Below, in pieces: positions 28,232 through 37,032 of a stretch of 64,000 nt of DNA. The DNA lies in assembly GCA_011523425.1 (NCBI GenBank), contig WTGU01000152.1:1-64000 (forward strand). The letters are read 5' to 3'. Source of the stretch: Alphaproteobacteria bacterium (GTDB lineage: Bacteria > Pseudomonadota > Alphaproteobacteria > UBA828). The notes under the pieces are model-generated. The model was not told the DNA's origin, ran no database searches, and was given only the letters and a program-made list of their open reading frames with translations. Both the position numbers and the translations under genes were made by a program. The number at the start of each line of letters is the position of its first letter. Position 1 is the first letter of the stretch.

Positions 28232-28870
28232 ATGACCGATTTCCCCGTCTCGCTCCTCGACGGCTACCGCTCGTTCAGGGACGGCCGCTACGCTCGCGAG
28301 CGCGAGCGCTACCGCGCACTCGCAGAGCGCGGGCAGAGGCCTCGGGTCATGGTCATCGGCTGCAGCGATTCCCGCGTGGCGCCGGAGACCATCTTCAGCG
28401 CCCCACCGGGGGAGCTCTTCGTGGTCCGCAACGTCGCCAACCTGGTGCCGCCCTACCGGCCGGAGGGATGTTTTCACGGCACCTGGGCCGCGCTCGAGTT
28501 CGCCGTGCAAGGTCTCGGGGTCGAGCACATCGTGGTGCTCGGCCACGGCCGCTGCGGCGGCATCCGGGTGGCTCTGGAGCCGCCGGCGGCGCCGCTCTCG
28601 CCCGACGATTTCGTCGGCAAGTGGATGACGCTGCTCGGGCCCGCCATCGACGAGGTCGAACAGGCCGGCGGCTCTCCCGGCGGCGACCGGCAGACCGCGC
28701 TCGAACGCGCGTCGGTCCGCCACTCGGTCGCGAACCTGCGGACCTTCCCGTACGTCTCGACCCTGGTGGAGAGCGGCCAACTCTTCCTGCACGGCGCCTG
28801 GTTCGACATCGCGGATGGCGTGCTCTGGACCATGGACCCGGCTACCGGGGACTTTTTCCCGGCGGGGTGA
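28232..28870 (+). CDS. Beta-class carbonic anhydrase
   Basis: A 212-residue enzyme hydrating CO2 to bicarbonate. The zinc ligands and gate residues are Cys44-Ser-Asp46-Ser-Arg48 (GCSDSRVAPE), His105 and Cys108 (GHGRCGG), a complete set. It is cytosolic with no signal peptide. GGAGACC precedes the ATG. The next gene on the strand is a hydrolase 68 bp downstream. Confidence 0.9.
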   Translation: MTDFPVSLLDGYRSFRDGRYARERERYRALAERGQRPRVMVIGCSDSRVAPETIFSAPPGELFVVRNVANLVPPYRPEGCFHGTWAALEFAVQGLGVEHIVVLGHGRCGGIRVALEPPAAPLSPDDFVGKWMTLLGPAIDEVEQAGGSPGGDRQTALERASVRHSVANLRTFPYVSTLVESGQLFLHGAWFDIADGVLWTMDPATGDFFPAG

Positions 28871-28938
28871 GGGATATGACGCTGTACTCACAGGTTTTCG
28901 TGGACAACCGCGCGGCGCCGTGAGATCAGGCGGACGCG

Positions 28939-29835
28939 ATGCAGTGCGAGAGCGTGAGCTTCTACAGCGAGGGCACCCGCCTCGCGGGCGACCTCTACCG
29001 GCCCGACGATGCGGGCGCGGGCGAGGCGCGGGCCGGCATCCTGCTCTGCCACGGCTATACCGGGGTGAAGAGCCTCTATCTGCCGGACAACGCTCGGGTG
29101 CTGACCGACGCCGGCTACGTGGTGCTCGCCTTCGACTACAAGGGCTGGGGGCAGAGCGAGGGCCCCCCGGCGCGCCTCGCGCCCTTCGGCCGTGTCGCCG
29201 ATACGCTCGCGGCGCTCACCTTCCTCGAGACCCGGCCGGGGGTCGATCGCGCCCGCCTCGGCCTCTACGGCACGAGCTACGGCGGGGCGACGGCGATCTG
29301 GGCGGCGGCGCTCGATACGAGGGTGCGCTGCGTGGTCAGCGTCGTGGGCGTCGGCGACGGGCGGCGCTGGATGCGGAGCGTGCGCCGGCCGGACGAATGG
29401 CACGACCTGCTGGAGCGCGCCCGCGAGGATCGGGAGCAGGCGGTGGTAGGCGGCGAGTCCGCGCTCGCCGAGCGCGACGAGATCCTGCTGCAGGACCGGG
29501 CCTCGGCGGCGCTCTCGGCGGCGGCGCGGGCCGCGAACCCCGACGCGATCTCGACGGTGCCGCTCTCCTTCATCGACGAGACCCTCTCCTTCCACGCCGA
29601 CTGGGTGGTGGGCAGGATCGCCCCGCGTCCCCTGCTCCTCGTCACCACCGAGGACGACCGCCTGGTGCCGCCGGAGGAATCGCGGTCTCTCTACGCCCAT
29701 GCCGGCGAGCCGAAGAAGCTCGTCGTGCTCGAGGGCTACGGCCATTACGACGTCTATGCCGAGCCTGCCTTCGGCGAGGTCATGGCGGCGACGCTGGACT
29801 GGTACCGGGCGCACCTGCCGGCGCGGACGCCGTAG
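28939..29835 (+). CDS. Alpha/beta hydrolase (X-Pro/acetyl-xylan-esterase-like)
   Basis: A 298-residue serine hydrolase. The oxyanion region is LLCHGYTGVKS, the nucleophile elbow is GTSYGG, the acid is likely in TTEDDRLVPPEES, and the catalytic His is in EGYGHYDVY near the C-terminus. A helical lid lies around residues 140-200. No signal peptide. It is 4 bp from a ferredoxin-reductase fusion gene, so the two are coupled. Substrate unknown. Confidence 0.8.
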   Translation: MQCESVSFYSEGTRLAGDLYRPDDAGAGEARAGILLCHGYTGVKSLYLPDNARVLTDAGYVVLAFDYKGWGQSEGPPARLAPFGRVADTLAALTFLETRPGVDRARLGLYGTSYGGATAIWAAALDTRVRCVVSVVGVGDGRRWMRSVRRPDEWHDLLERAREDREQAVVGGESALAERDEILLQDRASAALSAAARAANPDAISTVPLSFIDETLSFHADWVVGRIAPRPLLLVTTEDDRLVPPEESRSLYAHAGEPKKLVVLEGYGHYDVYAEPAFGEVMAATLDWYRAHLPARTP

Positions 29836-29839
29836 CGCC

Positions 29840-30838
29840 GTGACCGGGCCCGCCACCATCACGATCCAGCCGTCGGGCGAGAGCTTCGCCTGCGGCCCCG
29901 GCGAGACCATCCTGCGCGCAGGGCTGGCCGCCGGCATGGCCATGCCCTACGAGTGCGCGAGCGGGAGCTGCAGCTCGTGCAAGGGCACGCTCCTGGACGG
30001 CGCGGTGGACCCGCTCTGGCCCGAGGCGACGGGGCTCAACGAGCGAGACCGGCGCAAGGGCGACCGCATCCTCTGCTGTCAGGCGCGGCCGGTGGGCGAC
30101 TGCACGGTGCAGGTGCGCCCGGCTCACGTGGAAGGGGGGCGCGACGAGCCCGTGCCCGCTCCCTTCGCCGCCGGCGTCGAGGCGCTGGAGCGGCTGGTGC
30201 CGGGCGTTATCTTCATCCGCTGCCGGCCCGAGCGGCCGGTGCCCTTCCTGCCCGGCCAGTTCGTGCTGCTGCAGGTGCCGGGCGGTCAGCGGCGTGCGTA
30301 TTCGATGGCGAACACGGACGCCGAGACGCTCGACTTCATCGTCAAGGAGAAGCCGGGCGGCCACGCCTCGCGCTACCTGTTCGACGCGCTCTCGCCTGGC
30401 GACGGGCTGAGCCTGGAGGGGCCCTATGGCCGGGCCTATCTGCGCACGCCGCCCGAGCGCGAGATGGTCTGCCTCGCCGGCGGCTCCGGGCTCGCGCCCA
30501 TCCTCTCGGTCGTGCGAGGGGCGCTGGCCCGGCCCGACGCGCCGGCCATCCGGCTCTTCTTCGGCGTGAACAGCGCCGACGAGCTCTTCATGGCGGACGA
30601 GATGGGGGCGCTCGCCGCCGAGCACGACGCGCTCACGCTCACGCTCGTGGTGCGCGACGGCGCGCCCGGCGCCGTGACCGGGCTGGTCGGCGACGTCGCG
30701 CTCGCGGCGCTGGAGGAGGTCGCCGAGTGCGATTTCTACATGGCCGGGCCGCCGGGGCTGATCGACGCCGTGCTCAGGCCCGTCATGCGGAGCGGCAAGG
30801 TCGCCCCCGGCCGCATCTTCTTCGACCGCTTCTACTGA
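29840..30838 (+). CDS. [2Fe-2S] ferredoxin-FAD/NAD(P)H oxidoreductase fusion
   Basis: A 332-residue electron-transfer protein. The N-terminal plant-type ferredoxin has the C-x4-C-x2-C motif (ECASGSCSSCKG) with the fourth Cys in ILCCQ. A ferredoxin-reductase module follows: RAYSMAN binds FAD, and GGSGLAPILSVVRGAL binds NAD(P)H. The order is as in reductase components of oxygenases (phenol hydroxylase P5, CDP-hexose dehydrase reductase). The GTG at 29840 follows the hydrolase stop by 4 bp. No oxygenase subunit is adjacent, but PhyH and LLM enzymes occur elsewhere in the window. Confidence 0.85.
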   Translation: MTGPATITIQPSGESFACGPGETILRAGLAAGMAMPYECASGSCSSCKGTLLDGAVDPLWPEATGLNERDRRKGDRILCCQARPVGDCTVQVRPAHVEGGRDEPVPAPFAAGVEALERLVPGVIFIRCRPERPVPFLPGQFVLLQVPGGQRRAYSMANTDAETLDFIVKEKPGGHASRYLFDALSPGDGLSLEGPYGRAYLRTPPEREMVCLAGGSGLAPILSVVRGALARPDAPAIRLFFGVNSADELFMADEMGALAAEHDALTLTLVVRDGAPGAVTGLVGDVALAALEEVAECDFYMAGPPGLIDAVLRPVMRSGKVAPGRIFFDRFY

Positions 30839-30941
30839 TCCGCGTAACCTCCCGCGAATCTCTTGCACCGCATCGAGGGATGGGGTCGGATCCTAGCGCT
30901 CAATAGATGCCGATCGTGCAGAGGAGATCAGGACAAACGCG

Positions 30942-31841
30942 ATGGCAGAGAGACGGTTCAAGATCGACGCGGAAAGCCTGCCGGACTTGCCGGGGATGAT
31001 GCTGGTTACGGTAGAGGCACTTAAGGCTTTGGGCGGATCGGCCACTATTCACGAACTCGACGAAAAAGTGATCGAGATCGAAGGAGTGACCGAAGCGGAA
31101 CAGGCCCTGGAAATGCCACAGGGCCAAAACCGGTCTCGGGTGAGTTACTATCTTGCCTGGGCGCGCACCTACTTGAAGCGCGGCAATGCACTGGTGAACT
31201 CTTCGCGCGGGGTCTGGGCGCTGACCGAGAGCGGTGCGGCAATCATAGGGCTCGAGCAAACCCGTGCGATCCACGAGCAGGTTACGCTGGAAGAGCGTGA
31301 GCGGGCAAAGGCCAAGAGACAAGCTGCCAAGGCGACGGCAACGGATATCGTTGAGCCTGCGGACGATGGCCCAGAGGAAAGCGAAGACTGGAAATCGTCT
31401 CTCTTGGCCGTGTTGGGCGCGATGTCGCCGGGTGCGTTTGAGCGACTGTCACAGCGCCTCTTGCGCGAAGCTGGGTTCACCAAAGTCGAAGTGCGTGGAA
31501 AATCCGGTGACGGTGGAATCGATGGCGTGGGCGTGCTGCGCGTGAACCTCGTATCGTTTCAAATCTACTTCCAGTGCAAGCGTTGGAAGGGCAGCGTGGG
31601 GTCCAAAGAAATCCGAGACTTTCGTGGGGCTTTGCAGGGCCGTGCAGACAAAGGCCTGTTCATCACTACGGGCCATTTCACCAGTCAGGCGTCGGACGAG
31701 GCCACCCGTGACGGTGCGATCGCGATTGACCTGATTGACGGGGATCGCCTCTGCGAGCTGCTTAAGGAGAATCGCCTTGGCGTAGCGACTGAAATGATCG
31801 AAAGGGTGCAGGTCCAGTCGGATTGGTTCGAGGGAATGTAG
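30942..31841 (+). CDS. Mrr-type restriction endonuclease (type IV-like)
   Basis: A 299-residue Mrr-family protein with an N-terminal winged-helix Mrr_N region (VTVEALKALGGSATIHEL to about residue 105), a basic/acidic linker and a C-terminal PD-(D/E)xK nuclease. Active-site residues are Asp194 in DGGIDG, Gln211 and Lys213 in FQCKRW, followed by a typical RGALQGRADKGLFITTGHF. It would cut modified DNA. Base use is unlike its neighbours: the line at 31021 has 30 G+C of 60, against clearly higher in the flanks, indicating transfer. No methylase is adjacent. Confidence 0.88.
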   Translation: MAERRFKIDAESLPDLPGMMLVTVEALKALGGSATIHELDEKVIEIEGVTEAEQALEMPQGQNRSRVSYYLAWARTYLKRGNALVNSSRGVWALTESGAAIIGLEQTRAIHEQVTLEERERAKAKRQAAKATATDIVEPADDGPEESEDWKSSLLAVLGAMSPGAFERLSQRLLREAGFTKVEVRGKSGDGGIDGVGVLRVNLVSFQIYFQCKRWKGSVGSKEIRDFRGALQGRADKGLFITTGHFTSQASDEATRDGAIAIDLIDGDRLCELLKENRLGVATEMIERVQVQSDWFEGM

Positions 31842-31858
31842 GCTGGGCATTGCGGGCC

Positions 31859-32815
31859 ATGGGCAAGATCCTCGTCACCGGCGCGCTCGGCCAGATCGGC
31901 GTCGAGCTGGTGCCGGCGCTGCGCGAGCGCCACGGCGCCGACAACGTCATCGCCTCCGGCTGGCGGCGGCGGAACGTGCCGGCGGTCATGGACGGCGGAC
32001 CCTTCGAGATCGTCGACTGCACCAGGGAAGGCGATATCGAGGTGGTCGTCGCCAAGTACGGGATCGGCACCATCTACCACATGCCGGCGTTTCTCTCGGT
32101 GCTCGGCGAGGAGAAGCCGGAGGCCGCCTGGGCGCTCAATCTCGGCGGCTACGCCAACGCGCTGGAGGTGGCGCGGCGCCACGGCTGCGCGGTGTTCTTC
32201 CCCAGCTCCATCGGCGCCTTCGGGCCGGGCACGCCGCTCCAGCACACGCCGCAGGACACGATCCAGCGGCCGAACACCATCTACGGCGTCTCCAAGGTCG
32301 CGGGCGAACTGCTCGGCGACTACTACCACGCGCGCTTCGGGCTCGACACGCGAGGGCTCAGGCTGCCGGGCCTGATCTCGCACGTGGCGCTGCCCGGCGG
32401 CGGCACCACCGACTACGCGGTCCACATCTTCTACGAGGCGCTGAACAAGGGGCGCTTCACCTGCTTCCTGCGCCCGGATTCGCGGCTCGACATGATGTAC
32501 ATGCCGGATGCCGTCGCCGCGATCCTCGACCTGATGGCGGCCGATCCGGCGCGGCTCCGCCACCGCAACGCCTTCAACGTGACGGCCATGAGCTTCACGC
32601 CGGACGAGCTTGCCGCCGAGATTCGCCGCCACGTGCCCGGCTTCGAGATCGACTACGAGGTCGACCCGCTGCGCCAGGCGATCGCGGACTCGTGGCCGGA
32701 TTCGATGGACGACAGCGCCGCCCGCGAAGAGTGGGGCTGGCAGCCGCGCTACGACCTAGCCGCCATGACGGCGGAGATGATCGGGACGCTCCGGCGGAAG
32801 CAGCACCTCACCTGA
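31859..32815 (+). CDS. L-threonine 3-dehydrogenase, NAD-dependent epimerase-type
   Basis: A 318-residue extended SDR. GALGQIGVELVPAL is the NAD loop, GTIYHMPAFLSVLGEEKPEAAW is a close match to the SDR-type threonine dehydrogenase (quoted as family pattern), and the active site is Tyr-x3-Lys in NTIYGVSKVAGELL. This TDH type oxidises threonine to 2-amino-3-ketobutyrate. No kbl gene is adjacent, so another UDP-sugar epimerase-like role cannot be excluded. Its last 60 bp overlap the convergent DUF882 gene. Confidence 0.75.
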   Translation: MGKILVTGALGQIGVELVPALRERHGADNVIASGWRRRNVPAVMDGGPFEIVDCTREGDIEVVVAKYGIGTIYHMPAFLSVLGEEKPEAAWALNLGGYANALEVARRHGCAVFFPSSIGAFGPGTPLQHTPQDTIQRPNTIYGVSKVAGELLGDYYHARFGLDTRGLRLPGLISHVALPGGGTTDYAVHIFYEALNKGRFTCFLRPDSRLDMMYMPDAVAAILDLMAADPARLRHRNAFNVTAMSFTPDELAAEIRRHVPGFEIDYEVDPLRQAIADSWPDSMDDSAAREEWGWQPRYDLAAMTAEMIGTLRRKQHLT

Positions 32816-33469
32816 GGCCGCCGCGCCGGGCCGATCGGGCCGTCGGGGCGGCAGCGCCACGTCGCCCGAGGCCTGCGGGCGGGGCGGGGCCCGCTCGCCG
32901 AAGACCCAGCTCCGCACCGGTCCCACGTCGAGGTGGACGAAGTCGGAGCTGCGATAGAGGCCGGCGCCGCCCATTCTCAGCGCGACCGCACGGCGCCAGA
33001 CGGCCTCCGACGCGATGCCGGGCACCCTGATGTCCGCCGCCATGCCGATGGTGTGCAGCGAGTTGCGCGCGACGCCTTCCGTGGTGGCGCGGAGGTAGGC
33101 GTTGGTGCGGCTCGAGCGGTAGCCGGAGACGAGGTCGATGCGGCCGGGCCGCTCCAGCGCCTTCCAGAGGAAGAAGAGCTGGTCGAGCAGGCCGTAGAAG
33201 ACCGGCGCGACCTCGCCGTTCCGCCGATCGCGCAGCAGGTAGCTGTAGGCCTCGAGCGCGTGCCGGTCGTAGTCGCCGTCGCGCCAGTAGACCAGGTCGC
33301 GGCTCTCGCCCGACCACAGGTCGCGGATCGGCACGCGCCGGCTCTTGTCCTCCCGATAGGTTGCGGCCGCGGCTGGGCCTGCGGCGAGGCCGAGAAGCGC
33401 CGCCGCGCCGGCCGCACAGAAGGCCCGGCGGTCCGGGCACCCGCACCGCGCCGCTCCTCGTTCGTCCAT
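32756..33469 (-). CDS. DUF882/MepK-like exported peptidoglycan metallopeptidase
   Basis: 237 residues from ATG 33469. A Tat-like signal (DRRAFCAAGAAALLGLAAG) is followed by a peptidase M15-like domain: VSGYRSSRTNAYLR, zinc motif SLHTIGMAADIRV and FVHLDVG. This matches YcbK/MepK, an endopeptidase that opens crosslinks in peptidoglycan. The C-terminus is a Pro/Arg-rich tail, and 60 bp of it overlap the tdh-like gene on the other strand. The MITE-like element ends 8 bp upstream of the ATG, so its promoter must lie in or beyond the element. Confidence 0.82.
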   Translation of the reverse strand: MDERGAARCGCPDRRAFCAAGAAALLGLAAGPAAAATYREDKSRRVPIRDLWSGESRDLVYWRDGDYDRHALEAYSYLLRDRRNGEVAPVFYGLLDQLFFLWKALERPGRIDLVSGYRSSRTNAYLRATTEGVARNSLHTIGMAADIRVPGIASEAVWRRAVALRMGGAGLYRSSDFVHLDVGPVRSWVFGERAPPRPQASGDVALPPRRPDRPGAAASGEVLLPPERPDHLRRHGG

Positions 33470-33477
33470 GCCGCACC

Positions 33478-33749
33478 TTAGCCCGCATTTCTCACCATGG
33501 TCACGGCCTGCGTCGCGCACCAGGCGTTCGATCCGCCAGGAGCGGGCCGAAAAGCGTATCGGGGAATACGGTTGAGGCCCGCGACGCCGCGGGCGGGCGC
33601 CTGGGCGCGACCCGAAGGGCGACGCCGTCCGGCCTACAGAGTGCGTCAAGCCCCTCGCCCGATGCCCCACATCGCGCTTCGCGGCTTTCCTGCTCTGTAG
33701 GCCGGACAGCGTCGCGCAGACTATGACCCTGGTGAGAAATGCGGGCTAG
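33478..33749. mobile_element. MITE-like element of 272 bp with long terminal inverted repeats
   Basis: The left end TTAGCCCGCATTTCTCACCA (33478 onward) and the right end, read in reverse as CTAGCCCGCATTTCTCACCA (to 33749), match for 19 bp exactly and then continue for about 20 bp with mismatches. Each end is flanked by TA. An internal inverted repeat pairs 33619-33641 with 33693-33715 (22 of 23). No transposase is encoded; the short ORF inside is not a credible gene. The TA flank suggests a TA-targeting family such as IS630, which is a guess. Confidence 0.7.
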
Positions 33750-33920
33750 CCCGGAACGCGTGCCGGGGTCACGGCGGCGGCCGGTGGCGGGCTCCCGGCG
33801 GGGCGCGCCTTGCCGGCCCGGCGCCCCATCGGCGATACTGGCCCGCGCCGGCAGGCGAGCCCGCCTGGCGCGCGCCGCACGCATATCCGCGCACATCCGC
33901 ACACGATGGGAGACCGCACC
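33750..33920. other. Intergenic space, no clear feature
   Basis: Together with the MITE-like element this is the only gap above 300 bp. In 33750-33920 I see GC-rich sequence with no recognisable ORF or promoter; a short GGGAGACC before the ATG at 33921 is the ribosome site of the next gene. Confidence 0.6.
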
Positions 33921-35411
33921 ATGTCCACCGCTGCTGCCGAGATCGTGAAGGGCGTCTTCCTCCAGGATTCGTCGCTGTTCCGCCAGCAATGCTATGTCGA
34001 CGGCCGCTGGCTCGACGCGAAGTCGGGCCGCACCACGGACGTGGTCAACCCGGCGGACGGCCAGGTGATCGGCACGGTGCCGGCGCTGTCTGCCGCCGAG
34101 ACCCGCGCCGCGATCGAGGCGGCGAACCGGGCCTTCCCCGCCTGGCGCGCGAAGACCGCCAAGGAGCGCGCGGCCATCCTGCGCAAGTGGTACGACCTGA
34201 TGATGGCGAACCAGGAGGACCTCGCCATCATCATGACCGCCGAGCAGGGCAAGCCGATGGCGGAATCGCGGGGCGAGATCGGCTATGGCGGCTCCTTCAT
34301 CGAGTGGTTCGCCGAGGAAGGCAAGCGCGCCTACGGCGACGTGATCCCGCAGCACCTGAGCGACCGCCGCATCGTGGTGACGAAGGAGCCGGTGGGCGTC
34401 GTCGGCATGATCACACCCTGGAACTTTCCCAACGCCATGATCACGCGCAAGGCGGGTCCGGCGCTCGCCGCCGGCTGCACGGTGATCGCGCGGCCGGCGA
34501 CGGCGACGCCCTTCTCCGCGCTCGCGCTCTGCGAGCTGGGCGAGCGGGCGGGCATCCCGGCCGGCGTCTTCAACGTGATCACGGGGCCCTCCGGCGACGT
34601 CGGCGGCGAGATGACCGCCAACCCCATCGTGCGCAAGCTCTCCTTCACCGGCTCGACCGAGGTCGGCAAGGTGCTGCTCGAGCAGTGCGCGCACACGGTC
34701 AAGAAGGTCTCGATGGAGCTCGGCGGCAACGCGCCCTTCATCGTCTTCGACGACGCCGACATGGACTCCGCCATCAGCGGCGCGATCCAGTCGAAGTACC
34801 GCAACACCGGCCAGACCTGCGTCTGCGCCAACCGCTTCCTGGTGCAGGGCGGCGTCTACGACACCTTCGCCGAGAGGCTGGCCGAGGCCTCGTCGAAGCT
34901 GGTCGTCGGCCCCGGCCTGGAGGGCGAGACCCAGCAGGGGCCGCTGATCGACGCGGACGCCGTCGCCAAGGTCGAGGAGCATATCCAGGACGCCGTCGAC
35001 AAGGGCGCCGAGGTGATCCAGGGGGGCAAGCGCCACCCTCTCGGCGGCAACTTCTTCGAGCCCACCGTGATCGCCAACGTGAACACCCAGATGAAGGTCG
35101 CCCGCGAGGAGACCTTCGGCCCGCTCGCGCCGATCTTCCGCTTCGAGACCGACGAGGAGGCGGTGCAGCTCGCCAACGACACCGAGTTCGGCCTCGCGGC
35201 CTACTTCTACAGCCGCGACATCGGGCGCATCTGGCGGGTGGCGGAGCAGCTCGAATACGGCATCGTCGGCATCAACACCGGGATCATCTCCACCGAGGTG
35301 GCGCCCTTCGGCGGCATGAAGGAATCCGGCATCGGCCGCGAGGGCTCGCACTACGGCCTCGAGGAGTTCCTTGAGGTCAAGTACATGTGCATGGGCGACA
35401 TCGACAAGTAG
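33921..35411 (+). CDS. NAD(P)-dependent aldehyde dehydrogenase, succinate-semialdehyde dehydrogenase type
   Basis: A 496-residue ALDH. The catalytic Glu266 (MELGGNAPF) and Cys300 (GQTCVCANR) are present with normal spacing, and TPWNFP carries the catalytic Asn. The GabD-like segments suggest succinate-semialdehyde as substrate, but a small aldehyde such as formaldehyde from amine dealkylation is possible. Residue 191 is Arg in IARPATATP where most ALDHs have Lys (KPxxxTP), an odd change next to the cofactor ribose. The ATG at 33921 follows GGGAGACC. It heads the + strand island. Confidence 0.85.
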   Translation: MSTAAAEIVKGVFLQDSSLFRQQCYVDGRWLDAKSGRTTDVVNPADGQVIGTVPALSAAETRAAIEAANRAFPAWRAKTAKERAAILRKWYDLMMANQEDLAIIMTAEQGKPMAESRGEIGYGGSFIEWFAEEGKRAYGDVIPQHLSDRRIVVTKEPVGVVGMITPWNFPNAMITRKAGPALAAGCTVIARPATATPFSALALCELGERAGIPAGVFNVITGPSGDVGGEMTANPIVRKLSFTGSTEVGKVLLEQCAHTVKKVSMELGGNAPFIVFDDADMDSAISGAIQSKYRNTGQTCVCANRFLVQGGVYDTFAERLAEASSKLVVGPGLEGETQQGPLIDADAVAKVEEHIQDAVDKGAEVIQGGKRHPLGGNFFEPTVIANVNTQMKVAREETFGPLAPIFRFETDEEAVQLANDTEFGLAAYFYSRDIGRIWRVAEQLEYGIVGINTGIISTEVAPFGGMKESGIGREGSHYGLEEFLEVKYMCMGDIDK

Positions 35412-35533
35412 CCGAGTCCTGCGTATCCCTCAGGCGCCGGGCGCTCGCATCGCGCGCTCGCGAGTATCCGCGCGCGCTCGAACTGCGACTTCCGAAATGG
35501 CCTTGCCGTCGGCGCTCAACTAACATTCGCAGA

Positions 35534-35555
35534 GGCCGGCCCCGCAAGGGCCGGT
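35534..35555 (+). terminator. GC hairpin downstream of the aldehyde dehydrogenase
   Basis: CCGGCCC (35536-35542) and GGGCCGG (35548-35554) form a 7-bp stem with loop CGCAA, extended by a G-T pair. There is no T run, so it could be a terminator, a processing barrier or incidental. It splits the 245-bp gap between the ALDH and the GS-like operon. Confidence 0.4.
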
Positions 35556-35656
35556 CGGACTCGATATCGTCCGTGCCCTGCAGCCTGAGAACGCAAGCAA
35601 CGCGCGATAAGAGCATGTGTGACCCGATTAGCGACCGGTAGGAGGAGAAAACGACC

Positions 35657-37018
35657 ATGGCGCGTGAGGCTGCCGGCCTCGAAGCTCAAGACCTGACCGC
35701 TCTGGTAAGGAAGTTGGGGGACGACTCCTGCAACGTCGCCCACGTCGGCATATTCGACTTGAATGCCACCTTCCGCGAGCGCCGCGTCGGGGTCGCCGAC
35801 CTCGCGGAGCTGTTCGGACCGGGCGGAACATTCGTCAATGTCGTGTACGAATGGGACACCGGGGAGCGGGTCTTCGGTGCCGGTCCGTTCGTCGGCGAGC
35901 CGATCGCGATCGATCCTGCGTCGCTCCGCCCGTATCCCTTCGAGCCCAACGCCTGCGCCCTCGTCGCCGACTACATCGGCCCCTCCGCCGAAATCTCGCC
36001 GAGGCGGCTGTTACAGCGATTGGTAGCGAAGGCCCGCGACCGGGGTCTGGGCGTGCGGGCCGCATTCGAGTTCGAGTTCCTGGTGCTCGACGACGATGCC
36101 GACACCCTGAGAGACTCGGGATTTCAGGCCCTCGACATGTTCGCCAAGGACAACCGCTGCTGGGCCGGGGAAAGTGCTGCGACCTACGCGGATTTCGTGG
36201 CGAGCCTGGAGCGGGTTCTCGTCGAGGGCGACATCGACGTGCTGGCGCTCGGCCTCGAGCTCGGGCCGGGATGCTTCGAGGCCACTCTCGGTCACGGCGA
36301 CCCGCTGCGCGCCGCCGACAACGCAGCGTTCTTCAAGCTCCTGACGAAGGCGTATTGCCGGCGGCAGGGCAAGACGGCGTCGTTCATGGCGCAGCTCGGC
36401 GGCGAGTCTCCGGGCTTGTCGGGCCACATCCACCTGTCGCTGACCGACCGTGAAACGGGCGAAGACCTGTTCCCCGATCCGGCCGACGAGAAAGGCATGA
36501 GCCGCACCTTCCGGTCTTTCGTGGCGGGGCTGGTCGCGCTCGCGCCCGAAGCGATGCCGCTGACCCACCACACCGCCAACGCCTACCGCCGTCACGCACC
36601 GCAGAACTGGGCGCCGAAGACGGCGTCCTGGGCCGTGCAGAACTATGCCGCCGCGGTCCGCGTGGTGCCCGAGCCGGCGGAGCGATGCCGGCTCGAGTAC
36701 CGGTTGCCCGGCTCCGACATCAATCCCTTCATGGCCCTTGCGTTCGTGCTGGGCGCGGGGCTTTGGGGCCTCGAGTCCGACGCCGAGCTCCCACCCGAAT
36801 TGACCGGCGGGGGGCCGGGTCTTACGGTCGCCGGGGGCGCTGCGCTGCCCCACGACCTCTTCGAAGCCACGGACCGACTCGCCCGCTCCGAACGCGCGGG
36901 CGCAATCTGGGGGGAGACGTTCGTGCAGCATCTCGTCGAAGCGTGCCGCCAGGAGGAGGCCGCGCTGCGCCGTGAGACCAGCGCCGCCGAGCGCGCCAGA
37001 TACCTCGAAGTCGTCTAG
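35657..37018 (+). CDS. Glutamine synthetase family protein (candidate gamma-glutamyl-amine ligase), paralogue 1
   Basis: A 453-residue GS fold. Metal and substrate residues are seen in AAFEFEFLV (two Glu), LGLELGPGCFEATLGHGDPLRAADN (two Glu), SGHIHLSL (His equivalent to H269), NAYRRHAP and CRLEYRLPG (Arg, Glu and Arg of the ATP/glutamate site). It is shorter than GlnA and resembles ligases that join glutamate to amines (GMAS, PuuA). A strong GGAGGAG SD precedes the ATG. It sits directly before a second GS-type gene, which supports an amine-handling role. Confidence 0.8.
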   Translation: MAREAAGLEAQDLTALVRKLGDDSCNVAHVGIFDLNATFRERRVGVADLAELFGPGGTFVNVVYEWDTGERVFGAGPFVGEPIAIDPASLRPYPFEPNACALVADYIGPSAEISPRRLLQRLVAKARDRGLGVRAAFEFEFLVLDDDADTLRDSGFQALDMFAKDNRCWAGESAATYADFVASLERVLVEGDIDVLALGLELGPGCFEATLGHGDPLRAADNAAFFKLLTKAYCRRQGKTASFMAQLGGESPGLSGHIHLSLTDRETGEDLFPDPADEKGMSRTFRSFVAGLVALAPEAMPLTHHTANAYRRHAPQNWAPKTASWAVQNYAAAVRVVPEPAERCRLEYRLPGSDINPFMALAFVLGAGLWGLESDAELPPELTGGGPGLTVAGGAALPHDLFEATDRLARSERAGAIWGETFVQHLVEACRQEEAALRRETSAAERARYLEVV

Positions 37019-37032
37019 GGCTCGCAACGACG

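Noticed and set aside
33497-33700. 67-residue ORF within the MITE-like element
   Set aside because: Arg/Pro-rich, no SD and no similarity recognised; it follows from the inverted repeats.
33478-33749. Assigning the element to a named IS family
   Set aside because: No transposase in the window; TA flanks alone do not identify the family.
35387-35641. 84-residue ORF in the gap before the GS-type operon
   Set aside because: Overlaps the end of the ALDH gene and contains the GC hairpin; no protein-like composition.
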